64,000 nucleotides of DNA from Pseudomonas saudimassiliensis (GCF_000939975.1 NZ_LK391969.1:590693-654692); one strand, 5' to 3'. Numbered from the stretch's first letter, positions 37,040-46,936 are shown. Numbers and translations are program-made. Notes: generated from the letters alone by a model not told the origin.

Positions 37040-39256
37040 TCAGCGCTGGGGACGTGCCCCGCGCCGCTTGCCCTTGGCCGCACCGGTTTCCCGCGGGGGT
37101 AGCCCGGTGTGCTGGGTCAACAGCCGGCCGGCCCTGGGGCCGCCCGCCTCGCTGGACGGCTTGCGCCGCGCGTTCTGGTAGCCCTCGACCGCCGGCTGGT
37201 AGGTCGGGATCAGATGCTGCTTGGTATTGCCGATCAGGTCGCTGCGCCCCATTTCCTTGAGCGCTTCACGCAGCAGCGGCCAGTTCTTCGCATCGTGGTA
37301 ACGCAGGAAGGCCTTGTGCAGCCGGCGCTGCTTCTCGCCCTTGACGATGCCCACCTCCTCGGACTTGTACCCCACCTTGCGCAGCGGGTTCTTGCCGGAG
37401 TGGTACATGGCCGTGGCGGTGGCCATGGGCGACGGGTAGAACGCCTGCACCTGGTCGGCGCGAAAGCCGCTGCGCTTGAGCCAGAGCGCCAGGTTCATCA
37501 TGTCCTCATCGCTGGTACCCGGATGGGCTGCGATGAAGTAAGGGATCAGGTACTGCTCCTTGCCCGCTTCCTTGCTGTACTTCTCGAACATCCGCTTGAA
37601 GGTGTCGTAGGTGCCGATGCCCGGCTTCATCATCTTCGACAGCGGGCCTTCTTCCGTGTGCTCGGGGGCGATCTTCAGGTAACCACCGACATGGTGGGTG
37701 ACCAGCTCCTTGACGTATTCCGGTGAGCGCACCGCCAGGTCGTACCTCAGCCCCGAAGCGATGAGGATACGCTTGACCCCTGGCAGCTCCCGGGCCTTGC
37801 GGTACAGGCCGACCAGCGAGGAGTGATCGGTGTTCAGGTTGTCGCACACACCCGGCCAGACGCAGGACGGCTTGCGGCAGGACGCCTCGATTTCCGGGCT
37901 CTTGCAGGCCAGGCGGTACATGTTGGCCGTCGGCCCACCGAGATCGGAAATGGTCCCGGTAAAGCCCGGCACCTTGTCGCGAATTTCCTCGATCTCGTTG
38001 AGGATGGACTCATGGGACCGGCTCTGGATGATGCGACCTTCATGCTCGGTAATGGAACAGAAAGTACAGCCGCCAAAGCAGCCGCGCATGATGTTCACCG
38101 AGAAGCGAATCATGTCGTAGGCGGGGATCTTCGCGTCGCCATAGGCCGGATGGGGCGTGCGCGCGAAGGGCAAGCCGAACACGTAGTCCATTTCTTCGGT
38201 GCTCAGCGGGATGGGCGGCGGGTTGAACCAGACATCCCGCTCGCCGTGGCGCTGCACCAACGCCCGGGCATTGCCGGGGTTGGTTTCCAGGTGCAGAACG
38301 CGGTTGGCGTGGGCGTAGAGAACCGGATCGTTGCGTACCTTCTCGTAGGACGGCAAACGGATCACTGTGCGGTCGCGTTCCAGCCGCGGGTGGTGCAGCA
38401 GTTCAACCACTTGCACATCGGAGTCCGCCACAGCCTCCTGCGCTTCCCCTTCCTTGGCCTGCTCCACCGCACAGGCAGTAGTGTCCTGGGTGTTGACGTA
38501 GGGGTTGATGATCTTGTCGATGCGGCCCGGGCGATCAACCCGGGTGGAATCGAGCTCGAACCAGCCCTCGGGGGTATCCTTGCGGATAAAGGCAGTGCCA
38601 CGGATATCCGTCAGGCTGGCCACCGGCTCGCCGCGGCTGAGGCGATGGGCCACTTCTACCACCGCCCGTTCGGCATTGCCATAGATGAGGATGTCGGCCT
38701 TGGTATTGATGAGCAAGGACGGGCGGACCTTGTCCTGCCAATAATCGTAATGGGCAATACGCCGTAGCGATGCCTCGATCCCACCGAGGATCACCGGCAC
38801 GTCATTGTAGGCCTCACGGCAGCGCTGGCAGTAGGACAGGCTGGCCCGGTCCGGGCGTTTGCCGGCCTTGCCGCCCGCCGTATACGCATCATCGGAGCGG
38901 ATCTTGCGATCGGCCGTGTAGCGGTTGATCATCGAATCCATGTTGCCAGCGGCGACTCCGAAGAACAGGTTGGGCTTGCCCAACTGCATGAAGTCGTCCT
39001 TGCTGTGCCAGTCCGGCTGACTGATCATGCCTACCCGGAAACCCTGGGCTTCGAGCAGGCGGCCAATAATGGCCATGCCGAAGGACGGGTGATCCACATA
39101 GGAATCCCCGGTCACGATGATGATGTCGCAGCTGTCCCAGCCGAGCTGGTCCATTTCCGCGCGACTCATCGGCAGAAAGGGCGCCGGTCCGAAACATTCG
39201 GCCCAATAGCGGGGATGATCGAACAGCGGCCTGGCGGCCGGCATGCTAAGTGCCAT
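37040..39256 (-). CDS. ygiQ: YgiQ-family radical SAM protein
   Basis: 738 residues. The N-terminal domain ([20 protein letters not shown]) is typical of YgiQ. The radical SAM core has the C-x3-C-x2-C cluster motif in [18 protein letters not shown], then [10 protein letters not shown] and [14 protein letters not shown]. The C-terminal tail is basic and Arg/Gly-rich (about 690-738), suggesting nucleic-acid contact. The reaction is not known. GGAGGAG precedes the ATG by about six bases. It starts three bases after the dnaB stop, so it is probably read from the dnaB transcript. Confidence 0.94.
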   Translation of the reverse strand: MALSMPAARPLFDHPRYWAECFGPAPFLPMSRAEMDQLGWDSCDIIIVTGDSYVDHPSFGMAIIGRLLEAQGFRVGMISQPDWHSKDDFMQLGKPNLFFGVAAGNMDSMINRYTADRKIRSDDAYTAGGKAGKRPDRASLSYCQRCREAYNDVPVILGGIEASLRRIAHYDYWQDKVRPSLLINTKADILIYGNAERAVVEVAHRLSRGEPVASLTDIRGTAFIRKDTPEGWFELDSTRVDRPGRIDKIINPYVNTQDTTACAVEQAKEGEAQEAVADSDVQVVELLHHPRLERDRTVIRLPSYEKVRNDPVLYAHANRVLHLETNPGNARALVQRHGERDVWFNPPPIPLSTEEMDYVFGLPFARTPHPAYGDAKIPAYDMIRFSVNIMRGCFGGCTFCSITEHEGRIIQSRSHESILNEIEEIRDKVPGFTGTISDLGGPTANMYRLACKSPEIEASCRKPSCVWPGVCDNLNTDHSSLVGLYRKARELPGVKRILIASGLRYDLAVRSPEYVKELVTHHVGGYLKIAPEHTEEGPLSKMMKPGIGTYDTFKRMFEKYSKEAGKEQYLIPYFIAAHPGTSDEDMMNLALWLKRSGFRADQVQAFYPSPMATATAMYHSGKNPLRKVGYKSEEVGIVKGEKQRRLHKAFLRYHDAKNWPLLREALKEMGRSDLIGNTKQHLIPTYQPAVEGYQNARRKPSSEAGGPRAGRLLTQHTGLPPRETGAAKGKRRGARPQR

Positions 39257-39259
39257 TAC

Positions 39260-40663
39260 CTACTCCTCCCCGTAGCCCTGGTATGAACCGGGCGCGAGGT
39301 TTTCAAATCGGGTGTATTTGCCAATAAAGGCCATGCGGCAGGTGCCGATGGGCCCGTTACGCTGCTTGCCGATGATCAATTCGGCAATGCCCTTGTCCTG
39401 GGTGTCGGGATGATAAACCTCGTCCCGGTAGACGAACATGATGACGTCCGCATCCTGCTCGATCGCGCCGGATTCGCGCAGGTCCGAGTTGATCGGGCGC
39501 TTGTTGGGCCGCTGCTCCAGCGAGCGGTTGAGCTGTGACAGCGCCACCACCGGCACGTTGAACTCCTTGGCCAGAGCCTTGAGCGAGCGGGAGATCTCGG
39601 AGATCTCGTTGGTCCGGTTCTCGGAGGAGGCGCCACCAATGCGCATCAGCTGCAGGTAGTCGATCATGATCAAGCCCAGGTCGCCGTGCTCGCGCACCAC
39701 CCGGCGGGCCCGGGCGCGCATTTCCATGGGCGACAGGCCGGCAGTATCGTCAATGAACAGCTTACGGTCATTCAGCAGATTGACCGCCGAGGTCAGCCGC
39801 GGCCAATCCTCATCGTCGAGACGCCCGGAGCGTACCTTGGTCTGGTCGATTCGCCCGAGCGAGGACAGCATACGCATGATCAGCGATTCGCCTGGCATCT
39901 CCAGGGAGAACACCAGGACCGCCTTGTCACTGTTCATGACCGCGTTCTCGACCAGGTTCATGGCGAAAGTCGTCTTACCCATCGACGGACGACCGGCAAC
40001 AATGACCAGGTCCGCCGGCTGCAGGCCGGAGGTCATGCCGTCCAGGTCGGTGAAGCCGGTGGACAGGCCGGTGATCGACCCTTCGCTGTTGAACAGGGTA
40101 TCGATACGATCGATTGCCTTGGTCAGCAAGGTGTTGACCGACTCGGGCCCTCCGGACTTTGGCCGGCTTTCGGCGATCGCAAAGATCTTGCGCTCAGCCT
40201 CGTCCAGCACCTCGTTGGGCTGCATGCCCTTGGGGTTGAATGCGGTATCGGTGATTTCCGTGCTGACACTGATCAGCTGGCGCATGGTGGCGCGCTCACG
40301 GATGATCTGCGCATAGGCGCCGATGTTGGCCGCCGACGGCGTGTTCTTGGCCAACTGCCCGAGATAGGCCAGCCCGCCCACTTGATCGATCAGCCCTTCG
40401 CGATCCAGGTCTTCCGCCAGGGTCACCACGTCGAACGGCTGGTTGCGTCCGGCCAGGCGCACCAGGGCGCGGAAGATCAGGCGATGGTCGTGACGGTAGA
40501 AATCCGTTTCACTGACCAGCTCGGCGACCCGTTCCCATGCGGTGTTCTCCAGCATCACACCACCGAGGACAGCCTGTTCGGCTTCGATGGAATGGGGTGG
40601 GATCTTCAATGCAGTGGTCTGGAGGTCCAGTTCGGGACGCTCGGCGTAAATCTGATCACTCAT
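39260..40663 (-). CDS. dnaB: Replicative DNA helicase DnaB
   Basis: 467 residues. The N-terminal primase-interaction domain (PPHSIEAEQAVLGGVML) is followed by a RecA-like helicase domain with Walker A GRPSMGKTTF, MIDYLQLMR and the C-terminal arginine-finger region (LRESGAIEQDADVIMFVYRD). The hexamer unwinds DNA at the replication fork. There is no intein at the P-loop or elsewhere. It is preceded by the rplI terminator and followed directly by ygiQ. Confidence 0.98.
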   Translation of the reverse strand: MSDQIYAERPELDLQTTALKIPPHSIEAEQAVLGGVMLENTAWERVAELVSETDFYRHDHRLIFRALVRLAGRNQPFDVVTLAEDLDREGLIDQVGGLAYLGQLAKNTPSAANIGAYAQIIRERATMRQLISVSTEITDTAFNPKGMQPNEVLDEAERKIFAIAESRPKSGGPESVNTLLTKAIDRIDTLFNSEGSITGLSTGFTDLDGMTSGLQPADLVIVAGRPSMGKTTFAMNLVENAVMNSDKAVLVFSLEMPGESLIMRMLSSLGRIDQTKVRSGRLDDEDWPRLTSAVNLLNDRKLFIDDTAGLSPMEMRARARRVVREHGDLGLIMIDYLQLMRIGGASSENRTNEISEISRSLKALAKEFNVPVVALSQLNRSLEQRPNKRPINSDLRESGAIEQDADVIMFVYRDEVYHPDTQDKGIAELIIGKQRNGPIGTCRMAFIGKYTRFENLAPGSYQGYGEE

Positions 40664-40696
40664 GGTACAGGCTCGATCCTGGATGGGCAGGCTTCA

Positions 40697-40737
40697 CAAA
40701 AAACAACACGGCGCTGTCGGAGGACAAGCGCCGTGTT
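40697..40737 (-). terminator. Rho-independent terminator of the rpsF-rplI operon
   Basis: A perfect 11-bp stem, AACACGGCGCT (40705-40715) with AGCGCCGTGTT (40727-40737), encloses an 11-base loop. Read on the minus strand it is followed by GTTTTTTG at 40704-40697, a standard U-tract. It separates rplI from dnaB. Confidence 0.9.
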
Positions 40738-40765
40738 GGCAAGTCTAACCGCTGAGCCTGGGCAA

Positions 40766-40802
40766 ATCACCCGCTGCCGACTACAGGTCGGAAGTGGGTG
40801 AT
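40766..40802. repeat. Symmetric two-stem structure between rplI and its terminator
   Basis: The outer stem ATCACCC/GGGTGAT (7 bp) and the inner stem CCGAC/GTCGG (5 bp) share one axis. They are separated by a 4-by-4 internal loop (GCTG/AAGT), with apical loop TACAG. It lies in the 3' untranslated part of the ribosomal transcript, 30 bases past the rplI stop. Confidence 0.6.
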
Positions 40803-40831
40803 GAGCGACTCAACAGTCCGAGGGCTTCCCC

Positions 40832-41278
40832 TCAGCCGGCAACCACTACCAGCTTGACGGTAGCTTCAACGTCGGTGTGCAGCTGCACAGCAACATCGAA
40901 TTCACCGACAGCGCGCAGCGGGCCTTCAGGCAGGCGCACTTCGCTCTTTTCCAGCTCAACGCCAGCGGCGGTCACGGCATCAGCGATGTCGCGAGTACCG
41001 ATGGAACCGAACAGTTTGCCTTCCTCGCCAGCGTTGGCGGCGATGGTAACCGTCAGCTCAGCCAGTTTGGCAGCACGGGCTTCAGCTTCACCCTTGCGTT
41101 CAGCAGCAGCCTTTTCCAGCTCAGCGCGACGCGCTTCGAAGGCTTCTACGTTGTCGGCGGTAGCCGGAGTTGCCTTACCGAACGGCAACAGGAAATTGCG
41201 AGCGTAACCAGCTTTAACGGCGACCTTGTCGCCCAGGTTACCCAGATTCGCGATCTTTTCGAGCAGGATAACTTCCAT
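40832..41278 (-). CDS. rplI: Ribosomal protein L9
   Basis: 148 residues from [19 protein letters not shown], the conserved rRNA-binding N-domain ([13 protein letters not shown]). A long Ala/Glu-rich connecting helix (about 50-85) and a C-terminal domain follow. The frame is open to 41326, but ATG 41278 with GAGGTC upstream is the family start. Last gene of rpsF-rpsR-DUF2232-rplI. Confidence 0.98.
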   Translation of the reverse strand: MEVILLEKIANLGNLGDKVAVKAGYARNFLLPFGKATPATADNVEAFEARRAELEKAAAERKGEAEARAAKLAELTVTIAANAGEEGKLFGSIGTRDIADAVTAAGVELEKSEVRLPEGPLRAVGEFDVAVQLHTDVEATVKLVVVAG

Positions 41279-41297
41279 TGCGATGACCTCTTTGAAT

Positions 41298-42209
41298 TCA
41301 ACCTTGGCTGTTCGGGTCGTCATCACCGGGCGACCCGGAGGGCGGCCTCATGCGTGAGCGAAAGTCGAACAAGCTATCTACAAATGCCACAAACATAATC
41401 AGGGGGTAGGCAAACCGGATGAAGATGACAAACAGCGCATACATCCCGATCAACCAACCCGAACCCAGCTTCTTGATACCCACCACGCCATGCACCAGTG
41501 CCAGCCCGGCCAGCAACAAGGGCACGCTGGCCACCGGCGACAACATGGCCAGCTGCGGCCATTGCGGAGCAACGATGACAACGGCCAACAGGCCGATGGC
41601 AACCAGCGGCGGCAGGCGCAGCCGATGAAAGTCCTGACGAAAACCGCCCGGGTTATACAACCGGGCCTGCCAGGACCGCGCCAGCATGAGACTGATCAGG
41701 GCCATCAGCATATGCATGGCCCCCATCACCCCACCGAGCACGGGGATCATCAACGCGTCGAGACGGGCCACTAGGGTGGCCTGCTCTGCCCCATCCAGCT
41801 GCAGCCCCATCTGGGGCAGCAGCTCGGGCAGCATCTCGCGGAACCCATCGGCCATGGCCTGCAAGGGCTCAGCCAGCGCCAGCAGCAACGCCAGTGCGTA
41901 GACCACGCCCAGCGGCACTGCCAGCAGCACCACGCGGACCCAATCGTTGTGCTGGCGCAGCACCACGGCCAGACCGGCACTGCCGAGTATCACCAACACC
42001 GGGGTCAGATCACCGACGAAGGCCCAAGCCAGCGCCGGCAACATGCCCCAGGCGAGTACCGGTAGCGCTTCCGGCAGCCCGCGGCGCAGAATAACCAGCG
42101 CCAGGGCGGCCGCACTGAACCAGAACAGCAGTGGTATGGCCGCAGCGATGGCCACTGCAAGAGTGGCCTCCTTGCGACCGCGCATGATGTATTCAGCCAG
42201 ACCACGCAT
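41298..42209 (-). CDS. DUF2232 polytopic membrane protein
   Basis: 303 residues with about eight hydrophobic segments, starting [17 protein letters not shown]. It belongs to the membrane-protein family found between rpsR and rplI in Pseudomonas (DUF2232, related to substrate-binding parts of ECF-like transporters in some annotations). Function is unknown; its place inside a ribosomal operon is conserved. The soluble C-terminal tail ([18 protein letters not shown]) is probably disordered. Gaps to its neighbours are 40 bases (rpsR) and 19 bases (rplI). Confidence 0.85.
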   Translation of the reverse strand: MRGLAEYIMRGRKEATLAVAIAAAIPLLFWFSAAALALVILRRGLPEALPVLAWGMLPALAWAFVGDLTPVLVILGSAGLAVVLRQHNDWVRVVLLAVPLGVVYALALLLALAEPLQAMADGFREMLPELLPQMGLQLDGAEQATLVARLDALMIPVLGGVMGAMHMLMALISLMLARSWQARLYNPGGFRQDFHRLRLPPLVAIGLLAVVIVAPQWPQLAMLSPVASVPLLLAGLALVHGVVGIKKLGSGWLIGMYALFVIFIRFAYPLIMFVAFVDSLFDFRSRMRPPSGSPGDDDPNSQG

Positions 42210-42249
42210 GCCGGTTCGGTATCCCCTGATTACGGGTTCGAGCTACTGC

Positions 42250-42480
42250 TCAGCGACCGTGACTGTCGGTGAACGGCAGCAGAGCCAGGTAGCGGGCGCG
42301 CTTGATGGCGACTGCCAGCTGACGCTGGTATCTGGCCTTTGTACCGGTGATACGGCTGGGTACGATCTTGCCGGTTTCGGTGACGTAGGCTTTCAGGGTG
42401 TTGAGATCTTTGTAGTCGATCTCTTTAACGCCTTCAGCGGTGAAACGGCAGAACTTTCTGCGACGGAAAAAACGTGCCAT
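42250..42480 (-). CDS. rpsR: Ribosomal protein S18
   Basis: 76 residues: [20 protein letters not shown] with the basic [20 protein letters not shown] stretch, typical S18, which binds the 30S platform as a heterodimer with S6. It lies 39 bases after rpsF. Confidence 0.99.
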   Translation of the reverse strand: MARFFRRRKFCRFTAEGVKEIDYKDLNTLKAYVTETGKIVPSRITGTKARYQRQLAVAIKRARYLALLPFTDSHGR

Positions 42481-42519
42481 GGCAGCGTCTCCTTTTAACT
42501 GGAATGGGAACCGAAAAAC

Positions 42520-42948
42520 TTACTCGTCGTCACCGGCATCGGTATCGTCGCTGTCATCAGCGTCTTTACCGGAATCGGTGTCTTCGTCATTGCGCTCACG
42601 ACGCTCACGACGCTCACCACGACCAGTGTCTTCAGGCTTGAGCATGTCAGACTGTTCGGTGATGGCTTCGTCACGACGGATAACCATGTTACGAATAACG
42701 GCATCGTTGTAACGGAAGTTTTCGGTCAGCTCTTCCAGTGCCTTGGCGCTGCACTCGACGTTGAGCATGATGTAATGAGCTTTGTGGATCTTGTCGATCG
42801 GGTAAGCCAGTTGACGGCGACCCCAATCTTCCAGACGGTGAATCTTGCCGCCGTCTTCTTCGATCAGCTTGGTGTAACGCTCGACCATGCCGCCGACCTG
42901 CTCACTTTGGTCCGGGTGAACCAGAAAAACGATTTCGTAATGACGCAT
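42520..42948 (-). CDS. rpsF: Ribosomal protein S6
   Basis: 142 residues from [18 protein letters not shown], with AAGGAGC directly upstream. The ferredoxin-like S6 core ends near residue 95 ([15 protein letters not shown]), followed by an Arg-rich linker and a very acidic tail ([15 protein letters not shown], ending DDE). S6 pairs with S18 on the 30S platform. In some bacteria RimK adds glutamates to a C-terminal Glu; this protein does end in Glu. First gene of the operon. Confidence 0.98.
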   Translation of the reverse strand: MRHYEIVFLVHPDQSEQVGGMVERYTKLIEEDGGKIHRLEDWGRRQLAYPIDKIHKAHYIMLNVECSAKALEELTENFRYNDAVIRNMVIRRDEAITEQSDMLKPEDTGRGERRERRERNDEDTDSGKDADDSDDTDAGDDE

Positions 42949-42970
42949 TATGTGCTCCTTACGGGTTATA

Positions 42971-42994
42971 GCCAGCCACCCAAAATGGTCTGGC
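42971..42994 (-). promoter_or_regulatory. Leader hairpin before rpsF (possible S6:S18 feedback site)
   Basis: On the minus strand GCCAG-ACC-loop-GGT-GG-CTGGC folds into a stem with a two-G bulge, placed a few bases before the rpsF ribosome-binding site. Many rpsF-rpsR leaders carry an S6:S18-binding structure that represses translation. This hairpin is a candidate by position only; the consensus was not checked. Confidence 0.4.
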
Positions 42995-43023
42995 AAGGAG
43001 TAGAACTCAGGTTTGGGGCGGCC

Positions 43024-43052
43024 ATTCTAGGGAAGTGGTAGCGAACTGGCAA
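43024..43052 (-). promoter_or_regulatory. Sigma-70 promoter of the rpsF operon
   Basis: On the minus strand TTGCCA (-35, 43047-43052), a 17-base spacer and TAGAAT (-10, 43024-43029) give a near-consensus promoter. The start would be near 43017, leaving a leader of about 70 bases before rpsF that includes the hairpin at 42971-42994. Confidence 0.72.
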
Positions 43053-43110
43053 GGAAAAGCGGAAAGCTCACATAAGTTGCTTCATGTTCCGCGTTCCTTT
43101 ACACCGGCAG

Positions 43111-43193
43111 CGGCCTACCTGCGACACGCCGTGAACCCATCCATGGGGGCTCGCGGTTGCCATCCTTGGCAACCGACGGTCGCAGGTAGGCCG
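43111..43193. repeat. Composite double-hairpin element A
   Basis: The perfect 15-bp outer arms CGGCCTACCTGCGAC and GTCGCAGGTAGGCCG enclose a 28-base linker (43126-43153, ending TCCATGGGGGCTCG). An inner hairpin follows, with 9-bp arms CGGTTGCCA and TGGCAACCG around the loop TCCT. It lies in the gene-free stretch between the rpsF promoter and rlmB. The linker and inner loop both contain TCC[A/T]TGG. No coding content. Confidence 0.8.
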
Positions 43194-43260
43194 CTCCCGA
43201 TGCAAAGGGAGCAAGCTTTGTGCGGCTGCTGGTTTAGACCCTCAGCAGCTTATAGCTCGC

Positions 43261-43375
43261 GGGAGAGGTTGGCCGACAGGGTCGGGCCGACCGTCGGTTG
43301 CCATGGATGGCAACCGCGAGCCTACAGGGAAGTATCTACGGCGTGTCGGCACGGCCCTGTCGGCTGGCCTCTCCC
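43261..43375. repeat. Composite double-hairpin element B (inverted relative to A)
   Basis: Outer arms of about 31 bases (starting GGGAGAGG, ending CCTCTCCC; about 27 of 31 pair) enclose an inner hairpin with 10-bp arms CGGTTGCCAT/ATGGCAACCG around GG (43295-43316). Read on the minus strand its order matches element A: arm, 28-base linker starting ACGCCGT and ending GGCTCG, inner hairpin, ACG, arm. The inner 32 bases differ from A at one position. The 67 bases between A and B hold only a small GCTGCTG/CAGCAGC hairpin, and 43376-43417 hold nothing recognisable. Confidence 0.8.
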
Positions 43376-43417
43376 TTGCAGGCACCCACAAAACACCACG
43401 AATGGCGTCAAACGAGT

Positions 43418-44164
43418 TCAATCAGCCGTACGCTGCCGTACCGCCTCGAACAGACACACACCCGCAGCAACCGAGACGTTCAGGCTGCTGACCCCTCCCG
43501 CCATAGGCAGCTTGGCCAGGTAGTCGCAATGCTCCCGCGTCAGGCGGCGCATGCCGGCGCCCTCTGCGCCCATGACGATGACCGTCGGCACCTTGAGGTC
43601 GACCTGATACAACAGCTGGTCCGCCTCCCCTGCTGTGCCAACCACCCAGAGGCCACGCTGTTGCAACTGCTTGAGCGTACGTGCCAGGTTGGTGACCGCT
43701 ACCAGCGGCACGGTCTCCGCCGCGCCACAGGCCACCTTGCGCACCGTGGGCGACAGGCTGGCCGAGCGATCCTTCGGAATGATCACCGCCTGGGCACCCG
43801 CTGCATCGGCGCTGCGCAGGCAAGCACCGAGGTTATGCGGGTCGGTCACACCGTCGAGCACCAACAGCAGGGGCACGCCCTCCTCCTTGTCGAGCAGGTG
43901 AGTCAACATGTCTTCGGACCACAGCTGGCTGGGCGTGACCCTGGCGACGACACCCTGGTGCACCCCGCCATCGGCCAGGCGATCGAGATCCTCCGGCAGG
44001 ATTCGCTCGATATCGATCGCAGCACTGGCAGCCAGGTCGAGGACCGCCTGCATGCGCGCATCCAGGCGGCCGCGCTGCACATTCAGCTGCTTTACCCGCC
44101 GCGGCGCGCGCTCGAGCATGGCCTGTACCGCATGTAGGCCGTAGATATATTCCAGATCACTCAT
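43418..44164 (-). CDS. rlmB: 23S rRNA (guanosine-2251-2'-O)-methyltransferase RlmB
   Basis: 248 residues. The N-terminal substrate-binding domain begins SDLEYIYGLHAVQAMLERAP. The SpoU (knotted SPOUT) domain has motif 1 LDGVTDPHNLGACLRSADAAG, motif 2 VIVMGAEGAGMRRL and motif 3 SSLNVSVAAGVCLFEAVRQR. It methylates G2251 in the 23S P loop. It lies 21 bases after rnr, a pairing conserved in Gammaproteobacteria. Confidence 0.97.
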   Translation of the reverse strand: MSDLEYIYGLHAVQAMLERAPRRVKQLNVQRGRLDARMQAVLDLAASAAIDIERILPEDLDRLADGGVHQGVVARVTPSQLWSEDMLTHLLDKEEGVPLLLVLDGVTDPHNLGACLRSADAAGAQAVIIPKDRSASLSPTVRKVACGAAETVPLVAVTNLARTLKQLQQRGLWVVGTAGEADQLLYQVDLKVPTVIVMGAEGAGMRRLTREHCDYLAKLPMAGGVSSLNVSVAAGVCLFEAVRQRTAD

Positions 44165-44185
44165 GTTCAGCTTTGCTCACTGCAC

Positions 44186-46759
44186 TCATTCCACCTTGCG
44201 CTTGCGCGGTGCCCGGGGCGGCTTGCCGCCGGGCTTGCGCTCACTGCCACCCTGCCGGGAACCGCTGCGGGCAGTCGAGGGCGCGGACGCCCCGCGCCCT
44301 CGATCGGACTTGCCACCCTTGTCAGAGCGGCCCGGCTTGGCCGAACGGGAGTTCGAATTTCCGGCCTTGCGCGCCTCACTCATCAACTTTTCGCGCACTG
44401 CGCGGCTGTTGTTGTGATCCGGCTCAGCGGGTCGGTCGGACGCCATCTCGAAATCGATCTTGCGCTCATCCAGGTCAACCCGCGCCACCTGCACACGGAT
44501 CGAGTCACCCAACCGATAGACGCGGCCGGAGCGCTCGCCTACCAGGCTGTGGTGCACCTGATCGAAGTTGTAGTAATCAGCCGGCAGCGCGGTGATGTGC
44601 ACCAGGCCCTCGACATAAATATCCTTCAACTCGATGAACAGACCGAAACCGGTCACTGCGGTGACCAGACCATCGAAGTTCTGCCCGACGCGATCCTGCA
44701 TGAATTCGCACTTGAGCCAGCTGACCACATCGCGGGTCGCCTCGTCGGCGCGGCGCTCATTTTGCGAGCACTGCTCGCCCAGCTTCTCCAGCGCCGCCAG
44801 GTCGTAAGGGTAGACCGCCGCCTTGGGCAGCACACCAGCACCGCAGCGCTGCACCAGGTCGGTCTTCTTGCGCGAACGGATCACCGAGCGGATGGCGCGG
44901 TGCACCAGCAGGTCCGGGTAACGCCGGATCGGCGAGGTAAAGTGGGTATAGGCCTCGTAATTCAACCCGAAGTGCCCGGCGTTATGCGGGGTATACACCG
45001 CCTGGCTCAACGAGCGCAGCATTACCGTCTGGATCAACTGGGCGTCCGGGCGGTCCTGCACCTTCGCCAGCACCGCGGCGTAGTCTTCAGGGGTCGGGTC
45101 GCCCTTCTTGCGGGTCAGCGACAACCCCATGGTGCCGAGGAACTGGCGCAGGCGCTCGACCTTCTCGGGCTTGGGACCGTCATGCACCCGGTACAGACCG
45201 GGGATATCCAGTTCCTGCAGGAAGCGCGCAGTGGCCACGTTGGCGCACAGCATGCATTCCTCGATGATCTTGTGCGCGTCATTACGGGTGGTCGGCAGGA
45301 TTTCGCTGATCTTGCGGTCCTTACCGAACAGCATACGCGTCTCGGTAGTCTCGAAGTCGATGGCGCCGCGACCATGGCGGGCCTTGGCCAGCGCCTGGTA
45401 TAGGTCATACAGATTCTTCAGGTGCGGCAACACCTCGGCGTATTCGCTGCTCAGCGCCTTGCCTTCACGGCTCCGCGGATTCTCCAGCATGGCGGAGACC
45501 TGGTTGTAGGTCAGTCGCGCATGGGAATGGATAACGGCTTCGTAGAACTGGAAATCGGTGAGCTCGCCACTCTTGGAGACGGTCATTTCACAGACCATGG
45601 CCAGACGATCTACCTTGGGCATCAACGAGCAGAGACCGTTGGAAATGGCCTCCGGCAACATCGGGATCACTTCACTGGGGAAATACACCGAGGTCCCGCG
45701 CAACTCCGCCTCGGCATCCAGCGCCGAGCCAAGCGGCACATAATGGGAGACATCGGCAATCGCCACATAGAGCTTCCAGCCGCCGGAAAACAATCTCCAG
45801 CCACTGGCCTTGCGCGGTTCGCAATAAACCGCATCGTCGAAGTCGCGGGCGTCTTCGCCGTCAATGGTGACCAGCGGCAGGTGACGCAGATCCACCCGCT
45901 TGAGCTTGTCCTTCTCGGCAACGTGCTCCTGCAGGCGTGCGGCTTCGTCCAGCACTTCCTGGGGCCAGACGCTGGGGATATCGTAACTGCGCAGCGCCAC
46001 TTCAATTTCCACGCCCGGCGCCATGTAGTCGCCGACCACTTCTATCACCTCTCCCTGGGCCTGACGACTCATGGTCGGCCACTGGGTGATCTTCACTTCC
46101 ACGTACTGGCCCGGCTGGGCGCCGCCGGAGCAACCGGGGGCAATCAGTACTTCCTGCTTGATCTTGGCATTGTCGGCGGACACGAAACCGATGCCGCCCT
46201 CTTCGTAGTAGCGGCCAACCAGCAGCTCATGGGCCCGTTCAATGACCTCGACGATGGCACCTTCGCTGCGACCACGCCGGTCGACACCGGTAACGCGGCC
46301 CAGCACGCGGTCGCCATCGAAGGCGATGCGCATCTGCGACGGACCGAGGAACAGGTCCTCGCCGCCGTCATCGGGCACCAGGAAGCCAAAGCCGTCACGG
46401 TGACCCTGGACGCGACCGCTGATCAGGTCGAGCTTGTCCACCGGCGCGTAGGCGCCGCGGCGGGTATAGATGAGCTGGCCATCACGCTCCATGGCACGCA
46501 GGCGGCGGCGCAGGGCTTCGATGCCGTCTTCGTCCTCCAGCCCGAACTCCTGCTGCAGTTGCGCCCGCGTCGCCGGGGCGCCACGCTCGGCCAACAGCTT
46601 GAGGATGAGTTCGCGACTGGGGATGGGGTTTTCGTATTTCTCTGCTTCACGCTGGGCGGCCGGATCCATGTCGATCCAACTGGTCGACTCTGCAGAGTGC
46701 GAGTCAACAGCTGTGCTCGATGCGGGCATCGAGTCTTGGGGTTTGGTCTTTTTCGTCAT
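44186..46759 (-). CDS. rnr: Ribonuclease R
   Basis: 857 residues. A winged-helix N-terminal domain (PIPSRELILKLLAERGAPATR) is followed by two cold-shock domains, the RNB catalytic domain with ITIDGEDARDFDDAVYCE (the clustered Asp that bind magnesium), HFTSPIRRYPDLLVHRAI, an S1 domain and a Lys/Arg-rich tail. It is a 3'-to-5' exoribonuclease that degrades structured RNA such as rRNA and REP-containing mRNA, and it also works in tmRNA quality control. Upstream of rlmB in one transcript. Confidence 0.97.
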   Translation of the reverse strand: MTKKTKPQDSMPASSTAVDSHSAESTSWIDMDPAAQREAEKYENPIPSRELILKLLAERGAPATRAQLQQEFGLEDEDGIEALRRRLRAMERDGQLIYTRRGAYAPVDKLDLISGRVQGHRDGFGFLVPDDGGEDLFLGPSQMRIAFDGDRVLGRVTGVDRRGRSEGAIVEVIERAHELLVGRYYEEGGIGFVSADNAKIKQEVLIAPGCSGGAQPGQYVEVKITQWPTMSRQAQGEVIEVVGDYMAPGVEIEVALRSYDIPSVWPQEVLDEAARLQEHVAEKDKLKRVDLRHLPLVTIDGEDARDFDDAVYCEPRKASGWRLFSGGWKLYVAIADVSHYVPLGSALDAEAELRGTSVYFPSEVIPMLPEAISNGLCSLMPKVDRLAMVCEMTVSKSGELTDFQFYEAVIHSHARLTYNQVSAMLENPRSREGKALSSEYAEVLPHLKNLYDLYQALAKARHGRGAIDFETTETRMLFGKDRKISEILPTTRNDAHKIIEECMLCANVATARFLQELDIPGLYRVHDGPKPEKVERLRQFLGTMGLSLTRKKGDPTPEDYAAVLAKVQDRPDAQLIQTVMLRSLSQAVYTPHNAGHFGLNYEAYTHFTSPIRRYPDLLVHRAIRSVIRSRKKTDLVQRCGAGVLPKAAVYPYDLAALEKLGEQCSQNERRADEATRDVVSWLKCEFMQDRVGQNFDGLVTAVTGFGLFIELKDIYVEGLVHITALPADYYNFDQVHHSLVGERSGRVYRLGDSIRVQVARVDLDERKIDFEMASDRPAEPDHNNSRAVREKLMSEARKAGNSNSRSAKPGRSDKGGKSDRGRGASAPSTARSGSRQGGSERKPGGKPPRAPRKRKVE

Positions 46760-46833
46760 AGACGCCTATTGAACCGCGAAACGCGATTTCTTGCACCTTA
46801 TTTCCATGGGGATAATTTTTTTGCAAACAGGGG

Positions 46834-46862
46834 TTTACAAGATTTTTCCTGCTGCGTATCAT
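46834..46862 (+). promoter_or_regulatory. Sigma-70 promoter of the tRNA-Leu genes
   Basis: TTTACA, a 17-base spacer and TATCAT, followed by the GC-rich discriminator TCGCGCCG, which is typical of stringently controlled stable-RNA promoters. The first tRNA-Leu begins 74 bases later. The remainder of the 177-base gap back to rnr also contains the rnr promoter region, not resolved. Confidence 0.65.
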
Positions 46863-46936
46863 TCGCGCCGTCAACACGACATCGGTTGCACTGCGGGCCA
46901 GACAGGTTCAGCATAGCAGACGTGTCAAGTGACATT

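Noticed and set aside
39260..40663. Intein or split in dnaB
   Set aside because: The frame is continuous and of normal length with an uninterrupted P-loop.
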